Shown: piece by piece, positions 16,424 to 25,937 of the stretch
Layout: every line of letters begins with the position of its first letter
Numbering within the stretch: position 1 is the first letter of the stretch
Source: DYKG01 sp964596185
GTDB taxonomy: Bacteria; Muiribacteriota; Ozemobacteria; Ozemobacterales; Ozemobacteraceae
Assembly (NCBI GenBank): GCA_964596185.1
Contig: CAZQUE010000018.1
Location: 1 to 64,000, forward strand
Direction: 5' to 3'
Length of the DNA: 64,000 bases
Program-made: the position numbers and the translations under genes
The notes under the pieces: generated by a model
Databases searched by the model: none
Seen by the model: the letters and a program-made list of their open reading frames with translations, nothing else
What the model was told of the DNA's origin: nothing

Positions 16424-17746
16424 ATGAACAATTTCAACCGTAAGAAAATGCTGGCAACAGCTCTAATTGCTATTTCTGGCATTTTTGTGTTTCTGATATC
16501 ATCCTGGAATGCGCGACAGGCCCAAATTTTACTCAACTGGGCCGCTGAACGAGAAGGAAAAAATGCTTTCACGCGCCTGGTTCACGAGAATGGCATGAGC
16601 CCGGGAATTCTCTTTCGCAGTCCAGATCTTCTAGCACAGCAAATAGCCAGTGACAGCACAATTATTGCTGCCGGCATGATGGTCGGTGACGAAGTAATTG
16701 CCAGCTATAGCACCAGTCCGCAAAAATATGCTGAAAAAATTCTGCAAAACCCGCCAATGGGCACAACCATATTGGATTCAGAATTGACTCTCTACCGAAA
16801 GTCATCTGGGCCGGGCTCTGGGCACGGTGGCAGATGGCAGGGTTCTGGCAATGGCCCGCCATGGATGCGCAATTCCCCAAGTCTGGAAAATGGAAATACT
16901 GAAAATCGCATCAGCTTTTATTTGGTCTTTGCCGGTCCAGATCGAGCTCTTATAGCCCCACTGATTTATCAGAAATACCTTTGGCCAGTAGTTTGGCTAC
17001 TTCTATCATTGCTATGGGGAATAATACTGATAAATCAGAGCAAGCTTGCAGAGCTGCAGCAACAATTGCAAAAGGAATCCCATCTGGCCGCGATTGGTAA
17101 AATGTCGGCGCGACTCGCACATGAAATAAAAAATCCGCTTGGTGCAATCAGAGGAATGGCTCAGCTCCTTGATAAAAAACTGACGGAGCAGGCAGCGTTG
17201 CGCAACATGACTCAAACCATAGAAAAGGAAACTTTCCGTCTCGAAGAGCTTACCAGAAGCATTCTAGATTTTGCCAAACCGGCAGAACTTAAACCGACGG
17301 AAATGAATTTCAACACTGTTGTTTCGGATGCAGTCAGCTTGTTTGCCCTGCAGAATTCCAGCGCAAAAATTGAAACCAAACTACCAGAACATCCAGTTTT
17401 TGGCCTTGGGGATGAAAATGCCATCAGGCAAATACTGTTAAACCTTCTGAAAAATGCAATTGACGCGAGTCCAGAAGATATCCCCGTATCCATTGGACTG
17501 TCAGCAGGAAATTCCGGGCTGACCATCCGAATAGTCAATGCCGGACAGCTTGATGACGAAGTAAAAGAACATTTATTTGAACCTTTTTTCTCAACCAAAA
17601 TTCGCGGATACGGCCTCGGGCTGCCAATATGTCTCAAGCTGGCACGCCAGCTTAATGGCGTCCTGACGTTAAAAAACCTTGATTGCGAACAGGTTGTCGC
17701 CGAACTTTATCTGCCGGGAAGTGAGCAACATGAACAAGACCAGTAA
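16424..17746 (+). CDS. Membrane sensor histidine kinase (NtrB/ZraS-type)
   Basis: 440 aa. ATG 16424 is chosen because AGGAAG lies just upstream and the N-terminus then forms a normal first membrane helix; an upstream in-frame start would add 30 residues without a ribosome site. TM1 is about 10-27, the periplasmic sensor about 30-185, TM2 about 186-204. The HisKA H-box LAHEIKNP has the phosphoacceptor H233, followed by an N-box (LLNLLKNAIDAS) and G-box (GYGLGLPI). The sensor loop has a Gly/Ser/Trp-rich patch (about 128-150). It overlaps the response regulator gene by 17 bases. Together they form a two-component system likely acting on the divergent sigma-54 operon. Confidence 0.93.
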   Translation: MNNFNRKKMLATALIAISGIFVFLISSWNARQAQILLNWAAEREGKNAFTRLVHENGMSPGILFRSPDLLAQQIASDSTIIAAGMMVGDEVIASYSTSPQKYAEKILQNPPMGTTILDSELTLYRKSSGPGSGHGGRWQGSGNGPPWMRNSPSLENGNTENRISFYLVFAGPDRALIAPLIYQKYLWPVVWLLLSLLWGIILINQSKLAELQQQLQKESHLAAIGKMSARLAHEIKNPLGAIRGMAQLLDKKLTEQAALRNMTQTIEKETFRLEELTRSILDFAKPAELKPTEMNFNTVVSDAVSLFALQNSSAKIETKLPEHPVFGLGDENAIRQILLNLLKNAIDASPEDIPVSIGLSAGNSGLTIRIVNAGQLDDEVKEHLFEPFFSTKIRGYGLGLPICLKLARQLNGVLTLKNLDCEQVVAELYLPGSEQHEQDQ

Positions 17747-19085
17747 AGCTACAATACTAGTCGTTGACGATGAAGAATCTTATCGCAACATGATTTCTGC
17801 AGTATTGGAGGATGCCGGCTATGAATCAATAATCGCGGAATCGGGAAAATCAGCGCTGGAAATAGTCGCCCGCCGTCAGATCGATACCGCAATTCTTGAC
17901 TTGATGATGCCGGGCATGGATGGGCGCGAGCTGATGGCTCGTCTGAAAAAAAAACTACCTGATTTGCCGGTCATTTTTCTAACCGCGCACGGATCGATTC
18001 CATCTGCGGTTGAAGCCATAAAGGAAGGCGCAGCCGATTATCTTACCAAGCCCCTGCCTCATGTGGACGATTTGCTTATCACGGTAAATCGCGTTCTTGA
18101 ACTTCGACAGCTCAAGCTCCAGAACCAAATCCATTTCGCCGCCCGCAAAAAACAGGATCCTTTTCCCTGTGCCTCGCCAACCATGAAAAAAATTCTCGAA
18201 ACGGCCGCAAAAGTGGCCGCCACCGACGTAACCGTACTCATTACCGGTGAATCCGGAACCGGCAAGGAACGCATGGCGCAATTCATCCATCTTAACGGCA
18301 AGCAGGCTGAAAATGAAATGGTTGCAGTAAATTGCGCCGCCATTGTCGAAACGCTTCTTGAAAGTGAACTATTTGGCCATGAAAAAGGCGCTTTTACCGG
18401 AGCAACGGATAGAAAAACCGGGCGGTTTGAAGAGGCCGTTAACTCAACTCTGTTTCTTGACGAAATTGGCGAAATGTCGATAAATTTGCAACCAAAGCTT
18501 TTAAGGGCCTTGCAGGAAAAAGAATTCAGACGCGTCGGGGGCTCTCAGATTATTCGCAGCAACGCCCGTCTAATCGCGGCAACGAATCGGGATTTAAAAG
18601 CGCTTTGTGCCCAGGGGCTTTTTCGTGAAGATCTTTTTTACAGAATTTCTGTTTTCACAATGCATATTCCACCACTTCGAGAGCGCCCACAAGACGTTCT
18701 CTTTCTGGCCGAAATGTTCATTAGCGAAGCAGCACAAAGATTTGGCAAATCGGTTTCTTCGATGACCCCAGATTTTAAAAATGCTCTGTTAAGTTACGAT
18801 TGGCCAGGAAATGTTCGAGAACTGGCTAATATAATCGAAGCCTCGGTGCTTCTTTGCGAAAAGCCGGAACTGGAACTTTGTGACCTCCATGGCATCAGAT
18901 ATCATGCCCCTGAAGCGACAAAAGAAGTGGAAGATCCGCTCATTGCAGCAGAAAAGCAGGCCTTGATCGACGCACTGAACAAGTTTTCCGGGAATCGTGA
19001 GCAAACCGCCGAGTTTCTCGGCATGAGCAAAAGAAATCTAATTTACAAGTTGAAAAAGCATGGGTTAACCCGAAACAAGCCCTGA
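17730..19085 (+). CDS. NtrC-family sigma-54-dependent response regulator
   Basis: 451 aa from ATG 17730 (a GTG three codons earlier is an alternative). The receiver domain has acidic D13/D14, the phosphoacceptor D57 (LDLMMPG) and a conserved Lys (TKPL). The central AAA+ domain shows Walker A GESGTGKE, the sigma-54-contacting GAFTGA loop and Walker B LFLDEIGEM. The C-terminal Fis-type helix-turn-helix (REQTAEFLGMSKRNLIYKL) binds DNA. Translation is probably coupled to the kinase. The consensus sigma-54 promoter with paired palindromes 1.5 kb upstream is the likely target. It converges on slyX with only 12 bases between. Confidence 0.95.
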   Translation: MNKTSKATILVVDDEESYRNMISAVLEDAGYESIIAESGKSALEIVARRQIDTAILDLMMPGMDGRELMARLKKKLPDLPVIFLTAHGSIPSAVEAIKEGAADYLTKPLPHVDDLLITVNRVLELRQLKLQNQIHFAARKKQDPFPCASPTMKKILETAAKVAATDVTVLITGESGTGKERMAQFIHLNGKQAENEMVAVNCAAIVETLLESELFGHEKGAFTGATDRKTGRFEEAVNSTLFLDEIGEMSINLQPKLLRALQEKEFRRVGGSQIIRSNARLIAATNRDLKALCAQGLFREDLFYRISVFTMHIPPLRERPQDVLFLAEMFISEAAQRFGKSVSSMTPDFKNALLSYDWPGNVRELANIIEASVLLCEKPELELCDLHGIRYHAPEATKEVEDPLIAAEKQALIDALNKFSGNREQTAEFLGMSKRNLIYKLKKHGLTRNKP

Positions 19086-19097
19086 ATTCAGCAAAAA

Positions 19098-19298
19098 TCA
19101 GTAGTGTGGCGGCTTTTCATTTGCGGCACGACCGGGGTCAACCGGTGAATTTTCCGATTTATCACGCAAAGTCTGCAGTTCCAGGCTCAGCTTCGACAAG
19201 GCACGCCCTTGCTCGATCACCACATCATTAAGTTCGTCGATATATTTTTCAAGGTAAGTTATACGCTTTTCGAGTTCAAACAGATTCTGTTGTTCCAT
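19098..19298 (-). CDS. slyX: SlyX family protein
   Basis: 66 aa. The start at 19298 gives MEQQNLFELE and has AAAGGA upstream. The protein is a short coiled coil (about 5-45) with the family's closing PPHY, as in E. coli SlyX. The function of SlyX is not established. Its start lies 23 bases inside the end of the large phosphatase gene, so it is the last gene of that operon. Confidence 0.85.
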   Translation of the reverse strand: MEQQNLFELEKRITYLEKYIDELNDVVIEQGRALSKLSLELQTLRDKSENSPVDPGRAANEKPPHY

Positions 19299-22215
19299 TA
19301 ACGATCCTTTTTTCAATTCTCCTGATAACGACCATGGTAACATCATCGTTCATCATTTGCCCATAGCGCCGGCTGAATTCTTGGGCAAATTCATCGAAAA
19401 TACCTTTGGCTGTACAGCCCTCGACTTCGTGCAAAATTTCAAGAACCGCCTGATGCTCGATGCGCCCACCGGCTAGAACGCCATTAGAAAATAGAACCAA
19501 AGCCTGATTTGAAGAAATTTCAATTTTATGAACTTCTCGGGCAACGGTAGATCCAGCTCCCAATGGCCTTGACGGCATTCGAACCTGTTCAAAAGTTTTT
19601 TTCAAACAATCAAAAATAATCGGAAAGAACATTCCGGCATTGACCATTTCGATTTCGCCAATTTCAGCATGCAAAGTCAGATATTGAAAGGCCATGAAGC
19701 GGCGCTGGCCCGACCTACTGCTGATTTTAAAAAGTCTCTCAAGCTCTTCAACAAGCTTTGCCGGTTGGTTGCTTAAATGCTGTAACTGAAGTAAAGCTGA
19801 TTTTACAAATGCAAGAATGAGTATAGCCGCTATCCCACTGCCGGCAACATCTCCCAGGACGATTCTATCTGGCCCGTCATCTTCGGCAAGTAAAACCTCC
19901 AGATAATCGCCGCCGGCATTGGCAAAGTTGATAGTTCTGGCAAAAATTTCGAAATTAGCACAATTTTGCAAATCATCAGAATTCGTAAGAATTTTTTCCT
20001 TAAAAGTTGACGCAGTATGCATTTCTTCGAGGTCTACCAGAGTATTGTTGAAAATTTCAGCAAGATGGCCAAATTCGTCGGTACCAAGATCGGGCAGGCG
20101 ATAAGCAAATCTGCGCTCTCTTAAGGCACTGATTCCTTTTTGCAGCTCAGACAAGGGCTCGAGTACAGAACCGGCAACGAACATGCCAAGAGAAATGGTC
20201 ACCAGAAGACTGACCAAAGCAAGACCTAGTAATAGCCTCATTTTTTCTTCGACCCTGGCATCGATATCCTCAACCGGGATCATGCCCAAAAGACGAAAAT
20301 GCGTCAACTGATTACATTTCAAACCGAAAAGCAGATACCTCACTCCTTCCCAGAAGCAGTAATCGAATTTGCGTGTAGATTTCTGATGAAGCTGCATTGC
20401 AAAAGACTTAAGCTTTTCATTTTTCAGCAGTTTTGGCGGAAGGGATTTATTACTACTTTCATTTACCGCCATTACCCGGATACTGGAATCGTTTCTTGCA
20501 AATCGTTCAAATGATCTATTCATGAAATTCAGCTGCAGCTCGTTATCGTGCCACAAATAAATGAAAAGATAATCGAAAATATCTTCAGCCCTCAATTTCA
20601 ACAGACAGATATATGCAGGGTGGCTTTTTGAGCCAACTCCCCAATTCCAGAAACCACCGTCACGTTGAAAGAATTCCTGCATCAACTCAACTGGTTGCTG
20701 CTGTGAGAGTGCATCGGCCAAAATTTCAACCTCGGTTCCCATTTTTGCTGAAATTGGCTTGTGATTGAGCAACGCCAGGAAAAATTTGCCTATTTTTTCA
20801 ATAGCATGCATTTGCTGCTTTTTATGGGGACCCCTTAAAAAATCTTCATTGATCAGATCGATCACCTTGCCATTGCGCATTATGGCCTCATTGGTAACCA
20901 CTTCTACTGTGGAGCTTCCTACAAGAAAAAGCCGGTAAGGGTAAGGCTGCTGCAGAGACATAAAATCGCGTATCGCCCGACCACTGACTCCATTGTTTTT
21001 GAGTTCAACACCCAGTTTTGCCAGGCCTTTTTCAAGACGTATTTTCTGATTTGTGAATTCATTCTCGTAAAGACCATCGATGTCGCGCAAATAAGACATC
21101 CCCTTCAGATATGCAGAATTCAAAAGACCGGCCCGATACTGTTGCAAATAGTCGTAGGAGATGACTGAAATGATGTAACCCGGCAAAACATTTGCGAACA
21201 AAAACAATAACAACAGCTGACTCTTGAGCATCATTCGGAGCTTCTGCTCTCTAACAAGCAAAAGATAACTTTTATACATCAGAAGAATAATCAGCAAAAG
21301 AGCCAGAATGCAGGCCAATGTCATCTGTCTTGAAATCAGATCCTTTTCAAGAGATTTCCTTTTGATTGACGAAATTCCAATCAGGTTCTCATCGATAAAA
21401 TGAGAAACGAAATAATAATCACCAACATTTCTCAACGCCTGGAAATTATACCTTAGTGTCTCTTTAAAGGATTCTAGCTTGTGGCGGAAATTTTCATCGG
21501 AAGCTAATATTTTCTCCTTGAGCAGTACGCCAAGGTTCAGCTTCTGATCTTTATGACTGGCCAACATACGCTCAACCCCGGGGTAACCAGTAAAAATGTC
21601 ATGATCGAAAAAGACCGCCAGGCCACCTTTTGGAGCAACCTGCAACCATAAAGCCGGTGACTTCAAAGATGCGTCGTTACGAAGCAAAATCTGATGACTC
21701 GCCCGGTGACTACGATAAAAATACCGGGGAAAAAAATGTGGGCCAAAAATCCTTCTCAAGTTGTAGTAGACACCTATCGGAACCTTGGACTCTGAACCAT
21801 ATTTTCTGGCATTGAAATCGAGCAGATCGTAATAAGCTTTTTTCCAGTCACCGGGCCATGAATTCAATTTGAAAGAGCTGTAAAAAACCGAACCATTCCT
21901 GCGCCAGATTAGAAAATCAGCTTTCAGACCATGATCTGCCAAAAAATCTTCAATTTTTTTCTTCAAAAACTTTGGCTTTTTCGTCGATGAAAAAATTCTG
22001 GCAATCTCAGCGGAAATGTAACGCTGAGTTTTAGACGCTAGCGCCAGTTTTTCCAGCTGATCATGAGATTGGCTTTCAAATTCTTTCAATCGCGCATCAA
22101 GCTTCAATTCCAGTAAAAAAGCAACGCCGAGAAAAAGTATCAGCACCGGCGGCAAAAATATGGTCAAAACAAGCTTTAACCAATCTCTAAAACCTTTCTG
22201 ATTAAATTCTGACAT
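19276..22215 (-). CDS. Large membrane sensor with HAMP and SpoIIE-type PP2C domain, catalytic motifs altered
   Basis: 979 aa. There is a TM helix at about 15-33, a first extracytoplasmic domain, a hydrophobic cluster at about 290-350, a second extracytoplasmic domain, a TM at about 655-680, then HAMP (about 680-735) and a PP2C/SpoIIE-like domain (about 745-965). The GDVAG and NDDVTMVV motifs are kept. But GGDYxD reads GGDYLEV, GHG reads GSG and the usual TDG reads SNG. Compared with the upstream paralogue, metal binding looks weakened, so it may be a pseudo-phosphatase or regulatory partner. Its ATG overlaps the previous stop by one base (TAATG). Confidence 0.88.
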   Translation of the reverse strand: MSEFNQKGFRDWLKLVLTIFLPPVLILFLGVAFLLELKLDARLKEFESQSHDQLEKLALASKTQRYISAEIARIFSSTKKPKFLKKKIEDFLADHGLKADFLIWRRNGSVFYSSFKLNSWPGDWKKAYYDLLDFNARKYGSESKVPIGVYYNLRRIFGPHFFPRYFYRSHRASHQILLRNDASLKSPALWLQVAPKGGLAVFFDHDIFTGYPGVERMLASHKDQKLNLGVLLKEKILASDENFRHKLESFKETLRYNFQALRNVGDYYFVSHFIDENLIGISSIKRKSLEKDLISRQMTLACILALLLIILLMYKSYLLLVREQKLRMMLKSQLLLLFLFANVLPGYIISVISYDYLQQYRAGLLNSAYLKGMSYLRDIDGLYENEFTNQKIRLEKGLAKLGVELKNNGVSGRAIRDFMSLQQPYPYRLFLVGSSTVEVVTNEAIMRNGKVIDLINEDFLRGPHKKQQMHAIEKIGKFFLALLNHKPISAKMGTEVEILADALSQQQPVELMQEFFQRDGGFWNWGVGSKSHPAYICLLKLRAEDIFDYLFIYLWHDNELQLNFMNRSFERFARNDSSIRVMAVNESSNKSLPPKLLKNEKLKSFAMQLHQKSTRKFDYCFWEGVRYLLFGLKCNQLTHFRLLGMIPVEDIDARVEEKMRLLLGLALVSLLVTISLGMFVAGSVLEPLSELQKGISALRERRFAYRLPDLGTDEFGHLAEIFNNTLVDLEEMHTASTFKEKILTNSDDLQNCANFEIFARTINFANAGGDYLEVLLAEDDGPDRIVLGDVAGSGIAAILILAFVKSALLQLQHLSNQPAKLVEELERLFKISSRSGQRRFMAFQYLTLHAEIGEIEMVNAGMFFPIIFDCLKKTFEQVRMPSRPLGAGSTVAREVHKIEISSNQALVLFSNGVLAGGRIEHQAVLEILHEVEGCTAKGIFDEFAQEFSRRYGQMMNDDVTMVVIRRIEKRIVNGTTESV

Positions 22216-25097
22216 TATTCATACCTGATCAGCATGAAGGTAAGGTCATCATCCTGCCTGACCGCCCATTGCCGATTTCCTGCAATAATTTTCTGCCAGA
22301 AAGATTCAAGATCTTTATCAAATGATTTTTTTAAAAGCTCGACAAATCTTCTGTAGTCAAACATCTCGTCATCCTGATTGATCGCTTCGATTATTCCGTC
22401 TGTATAAAGCACCAGAACATCCCCAGAAGCCAACTGTCCATTCACGATATCATAAGGATTTCGAAGTTTATTGCCCAAGGGCAATCCATTCGCTTCGATG
22501 AACTCGACAATGCTGCCATTTTGTTTTATATGCACCGGATAACAGTGCCCGGCGTTGGCAAGCGAAAATTTGCCATTTCTACTATCAATATCCAGGCATT
22601 GACAGGTCATCATTCGCCGCAGTTTCTTTTCTTTGAGGTGCAACAACACCTGATTTGCCGCTAACAATGTTTCAGCAGGCGTCTTAAAATTAAGCGAAGT
22701 TGATGCCACAACCGCCTTGGCCATTGCCATTATTACTGCAGCAGGAATCCCATGCCCGGCAACATCACCAAAAATAATTCCGATACGCTCCGGCTCGGAT
22801 TCAAAATAATCAAAATAGTCGCCGCCCATTTTGGTCATGAACAAAGATTTTGCAAAAAGACTGATTCTGGCACTGGAAAACTTTTCTTCAGGAAGCAGGC
22901 TTTCCTGAACTGCCGTACCAACCGCCAACTCCTGCAAACCCTCCATTGTAGAGTTGAACGCCGCAGTCAGTTGGCCAAGCTCATCTTCAGCTATCGATTG
23001 TATGCGATACCGAAAATTCCTTTGCTGCAGCTGCTCTACTCCTTTTTCCAGTTCCCTGACCGGACCCAGCATATGTGCTGCAAACAAGCGCACAAGCTGC
23101 CACAAAACCATCAAAATAATCACACCGACAAGAAAAAGCCAAAATTTGAACCGCGCAATCTGCTCATCGATGAGCGCACCGGGGTAAATACTCATCAAAA
23201 CCGCTTCCTGCATTTGAGTACCTGCTATTGCACAAAAAAGATAAGTTTTTCCGTTAAGTTCGAATTCATTATCGAAAAATTGCTTTCTTAAAGCGGCTTT
23301 ATGCAGCATTCTCTGCAGTCTTTTGTTTTCTGAAAATTGTGTCGGCATGACGATGTTCGAATCGATCTCCATCAATGCCAACCTTCGAGGCAATACCTCT
23401 GCCTCTATTTTTGAAAATTCTTTTTCAATGAAGGTTCGCAGCATATCTTCACGGCTCCAGATGGCAGCAAAAATTCCCCAACTGTTAAAATTGCGAAAAT
23501 CACCCAGCAGCTTAAGAAAGGTCCAACTCGCCGACATACCGGTATTTTGCAGGGTTATTTCGTTGAGAATGCTCAAAAAATTAAGATAAATCAAATCCTC
23601 AGAGGAAATTGATTCCAGAGTAGACTTGCCTTCCTCGCCACGACGACGCAAATCGTTATTACTGACAAATTCAAGCGATCTGCCAAGGTAATCAACAAAA
23701 AAACTGCCGGCAACTTCTGCTCTGGCGCCAGAAAAGGTTATGCGCTGTTTTTCATTTCGATCCAGCAAAAGCATCATGCCAGGCTCAAAACCCTCAGCAA
23801 AGGTTTTTAATTCAGCAAGAGCTTCTTCAGTCCATTCCCTTTCCTGAAATCTACGGTTACGTGCATCGATAAATTCATTCAATTGCCGGGCAAATCCTTT
23901 TCGAATCGCAGGATAACGGGAATCGATTTCCTTGAGAATTCTGATCGATTCCTGCTGTTGCTCATCTATCATCGCGGCTTTCTTTTCATTGAAATATTCA
24001 TAGCCGGTAGAAAAGAGAATCAGGGCAGGAATACCATTGGCAAAGAACAGCAGCAGCAAAAATTTGCGCTGAATACTAAGCCTGAAATCCGGATTTCGCA
24101 AAAACCAGCAATGAGCAGCAAAAAGAGCAATAAAAAGCCATTTTATCAGACTCGCAAATGCCGCATGGGTAGCAGACAAGACATCTACAATCTTCCCCTG
24201 CTTTTCAAGATAGGCAAAAACGATGAGTTCCGGCGAAACCTGGCGAAAAAACAACAGATAATCCTCAATATTTCTAAAACTGACCGCATTCTGCTCAAAC
24301 TTTTTCGCCTCGATCTTGAATCTGTTGATGACACTGGGCTTTTTTGGCAAACCTGCATGCAAATAATCATTACAGGTAAAATAACCCAGCTTCACCCTAG
24401 GGTTGCTTTCGTTGAAATGGCTCACCAGTAAACGAGGACCAATGCGCTGACGCAAAATTCTCGCACTTATAAAAACAGCCACGGAAAAATTTTGCCCCGG
24501 ATACATCCAGAGTTTTCTTTTATCAACCGTTTCACTAACGGTAATTGCACGGCCGCTGTAAGACGGGCGAAAAAACTCGATCATGAGCTCTGGCAAAAGA
24601 AATTGACCGAAGTAACCCCGCAAAAGATTTATTCTTTGCTGAACAACCGGCAAGCTTGCAGGATCAGGCGGAACGACCGTTCTATAATGCTGAAGGATTT
24701 CATGGCAGACTTGATACATTGATTTAAGCACATACTGAAAACTTTTTTCTTCGCTTAAATCTTTATTGATCTTCCCGTCTTCATCCCAGACAATGAACTG
24801 CAAAGCATCAGGAAAATATTTTTTCAATGCCAGAATTCGTTTTGTTAAAGCTTTATCCGGATTCTCATGCCGATCAGCCAGACTGAAGTTTTTCTGAAAA
24901 AGAGCATGGAAAAAATTTTCATCCTGATGCAGGTTTACCAGCAGTTCGAGTGATTCTTCCATTTTGGCGCGACTGGCATTAAGCTGATCGGCCTGTTTAT
25001 ATTCAAAATGGCTGTTGAAGGCAAACCAAAGCAGACACAATGGTAAAAAAAGCCCATAAACTGCTTTTGCCAGGAATAAAGTCAGCTTTTTCAACAA
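22215..25097 (-). CDS. Large membrane sensor with HAMP and SpoIIE-type PP2C phosphatase domain
   Basis: 960 aa, the same layout as the downstream paralogue: TM about 10-28, extracytoplasmic domain, hydrophobic cluster about 305-370, second extracytoplasmic domain, TM about 650-675, HAMP, and PP2C at about 745-958. The phosphatase motifs are intact: GGDYFDYF, GDVAGHGIPAA, YTDGIIEA and QDDDLTFML. Such proteins usually dephosphorylate anti-anti-sigma (STAS) proteins in partner-switching pathways. No STAS or anti-sigma gene is in the window, so the target is elsewhere. First gene of a three-gene operon with its paralogue and slyX. Confidence 0.92.
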   Translation of the reverse strand: MLKKLTLFLAKAVYGLFLPLCLLWFAFNSHFEYKQADQLNASRAKMEESLELLVNLHQDENFFHALFQKNFSLADRHENPDKALTKRILALKKYFPDALQFIVWDEDGKINKDLSEEKSFQYVLKSMYQVCHEILQHYRTVVPPDPASLPVVQQRINLLRGYFGQFLLPELMIEFFRPSYSGRAITVSETVDKRKLWMYPGQNFSVAVFISARILRQRIGPRLLVSHFNESNPRVKLGYFTCNDYLHAGLPKKPSVINRFKIEAKKFEQNAVSFRNIEDYLLFFRQVSPELIVFAYLEKQGKIVDVLSATHAAFASLIKWLFIALFAAHCWFLRNPDFRLSIQRKFLLLLFFANGIPALILFSTGYEYFNEKKAAMIDEQQQESIRILKEIDSRYPAIRKGFARQLNEFIDARNRRFQEREWTEEALAELKTFAEGFEPGMMLLLDRNEKQRITFSGARAEVAGSFFVDYLGRSLEFVSNNDLRRRGEEGKSTLESISSEDLIYLNFLSILNEITLQNTGMSASWTFLKLLGDFRNFNSWGIFAAIWSREDMLRTFIEKEFSKIEAEVLPRRLALMEIDSNIVMPTQFSENKRLQRMLHKAALRKQFFDNEFELNGKTYLFCAIAGTQMQEAVLMSIYPGALIDEQIARFKFWLFLVGVIILMVLWQLVRLFAAHMLGPVRELEKGVEQLQQRNFRYRIQSIAEDELGQLTAAFNSTMEGLQELAVGTAVQESLLPEEKFSSARISLFAKSLFMTKMGGDYFDYFESEPERIGIIFGDVAGHGIPAAVIMAMAKAVVASTSLNFKTPAETLLAANQVLLHLKEKKLRRMMTCQCLDIDSRNGKFSLANAGHCYPVHIKQNGSIVEFIEANGLPLGNKLRNPYDIVNGQLASGDVLVLYTDGIIEAINQDDEMFDYRRFVELLKKSFDKDLESFWQKIIAGNRQWAVRQDDDLTFMLIRYE

Positions 25098-25218
25098 CCT
25101 ACTCTCGTTCTGGAATTTTTAACCTATCGGTTTCCCAAAGAATTATCGGGTAATATGATACGCAAAAATCAGAAGAAAAGGAACTGCAACAGCTCCAGTT
25201 TCACATGGAACCGGCATT

Positions 25219-25680
25219 TCAATAGATTTTTATGAATTCGATCTGAAAGCACAGATCGGTGTTCGGGGGAATTAAATTGCCGGCACCGGTACTACCGTAA
25301 GCAAGATGGGAAGGAATTATAGCTTCCCAGGTCTCCCCTTCCTGCATTTGCAAAAGAATCTTTGTCCAGCCTGAAATAACGCCGTTAACCGGAAAAATTG
25401 CCGGTTGATTGACTTTGTAGGAGCTGTCAAAAACACGACCGTCCAGAAAAAAACCACGGTAATGAACTTGAACCCTGTCAGTGATTTGTGGGCGCCGACC
25501 GGTTCCTTTGCGAACTATTCGATAACGGATACCATCGGCATCGACTTGCATTCCATCGGAAAATTTCTGCATTATTTCAGCTGGAATTAGCTTGTTCAGA
25601 TCCGGTTCGCTTTTTTCTCCCCAGAAAAAGATGAAGAAAACTGCAACAAAAATGAGAATAATACTTAAATTACGGTTCAT
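25219..25680 (-). CDS. FKBP-type peptidyl-prolyl cis-trans isomerase, membrane anchored
   Basis: 153 aa from ATG 25680 (GAGGG upstream; a longer frame to 25725 lacks a ribosome site). A hydrophobic N-terminal signal-anchor (about 4-20) is followed by a linker and an FKBP domain (about 55-153). Typical residues are seen: VQVHYRGFFLDGRVFDSSY, the GWTKILLQMQEGE segment and the IPSHLAYGSTGAG loop. It assists folding of exported proteins in the periplasm. It lies downstream of rubredoxin and the CheW-like gene on the same strand. Confidence 0.92.
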   Translation of the reverse strand: MNRNLSIILIFVAVFFIFFWGEKSEPDLNKLIPAEIMQKFSDGMQVDADGIRYRIVRKGTGRRPQITDRVQVHYRGFFLDGRVFDSSYKVNQPAIFPVNGVISGWTKILLQMQEGETWEAIIPSHLAYGSTGAGNLIPPNTDLCFQIEFIKIY

Positions 25681-25701
25681 ATAAACAGACCCTCTACAGA
25701 A

Positions 25702-25742
25702 AGACCGCCTCAACAGGTCTTTCACAGATGTGGAGGCGGTCT
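25702..25742 (-). other. Inverted repeat between rubredoxin and FKBP genes
   Basis: Ten-base arms (25702-25711, AGACCGCCTC, and 25733-25742) with a 21-base loop. No T tract follows on the - strand, so it is not a typical terminator. It lies just before the FKBP ribosome site and may affect mRNA stability or partial termination. Confidence 0.45.
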
Positions 25743-25763
25743 GGACAATTATCGGCCGATCAA

Positions 25764-25922
25764 TCAGGCTTTTTCAAACTGATCTTTACCAACACCGCAA
25801 GCCGGGCAGACCCAATCTTCGGGAAGATCTTCAAATGCAGTTCCCGGAGCGATTCCATTGTCAGGGTCACCAGCTGCGGGATCGTATTCGTAACCACAAA
25901 CAGTACAGACGTATTTAGCCAT
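25764..25922 (-). CDS. Rubredoxin
   Basis: 52 aa, starting MAKYVCTVCGYEYDP with AAGGAG upstream. The two iron-binding knuckles are C6-x2-C9 and C39-x2-C42 (WVCPACG), with the family's GDPDNGI loop and EDLPEDW segment. It is a mononuclear iron electron carrier in the cytoplasm, common in anaerobes, where it feeds oxygen- and peroxide-scavenging enzymes. Length is normal. It is flanked by FKBP and a CheW-like gene, neither an obvious redox partner. Confidence 0.97.
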   Translation of the reverse strand: MAKYVCTVCGYEYDPAAGDPDNGIAPGTAFEDLPEDWVCPACGVGKDQFEKA

Positions 25923-25937
25923 TAGATTTTCTCCTTA

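Noticed and set aside
17679..17729. TTG-started extension of the NtrC-type regulator
   Set aside because: It would lie wholly inside the kinase gene and adds residues unlike any receiver domain start.
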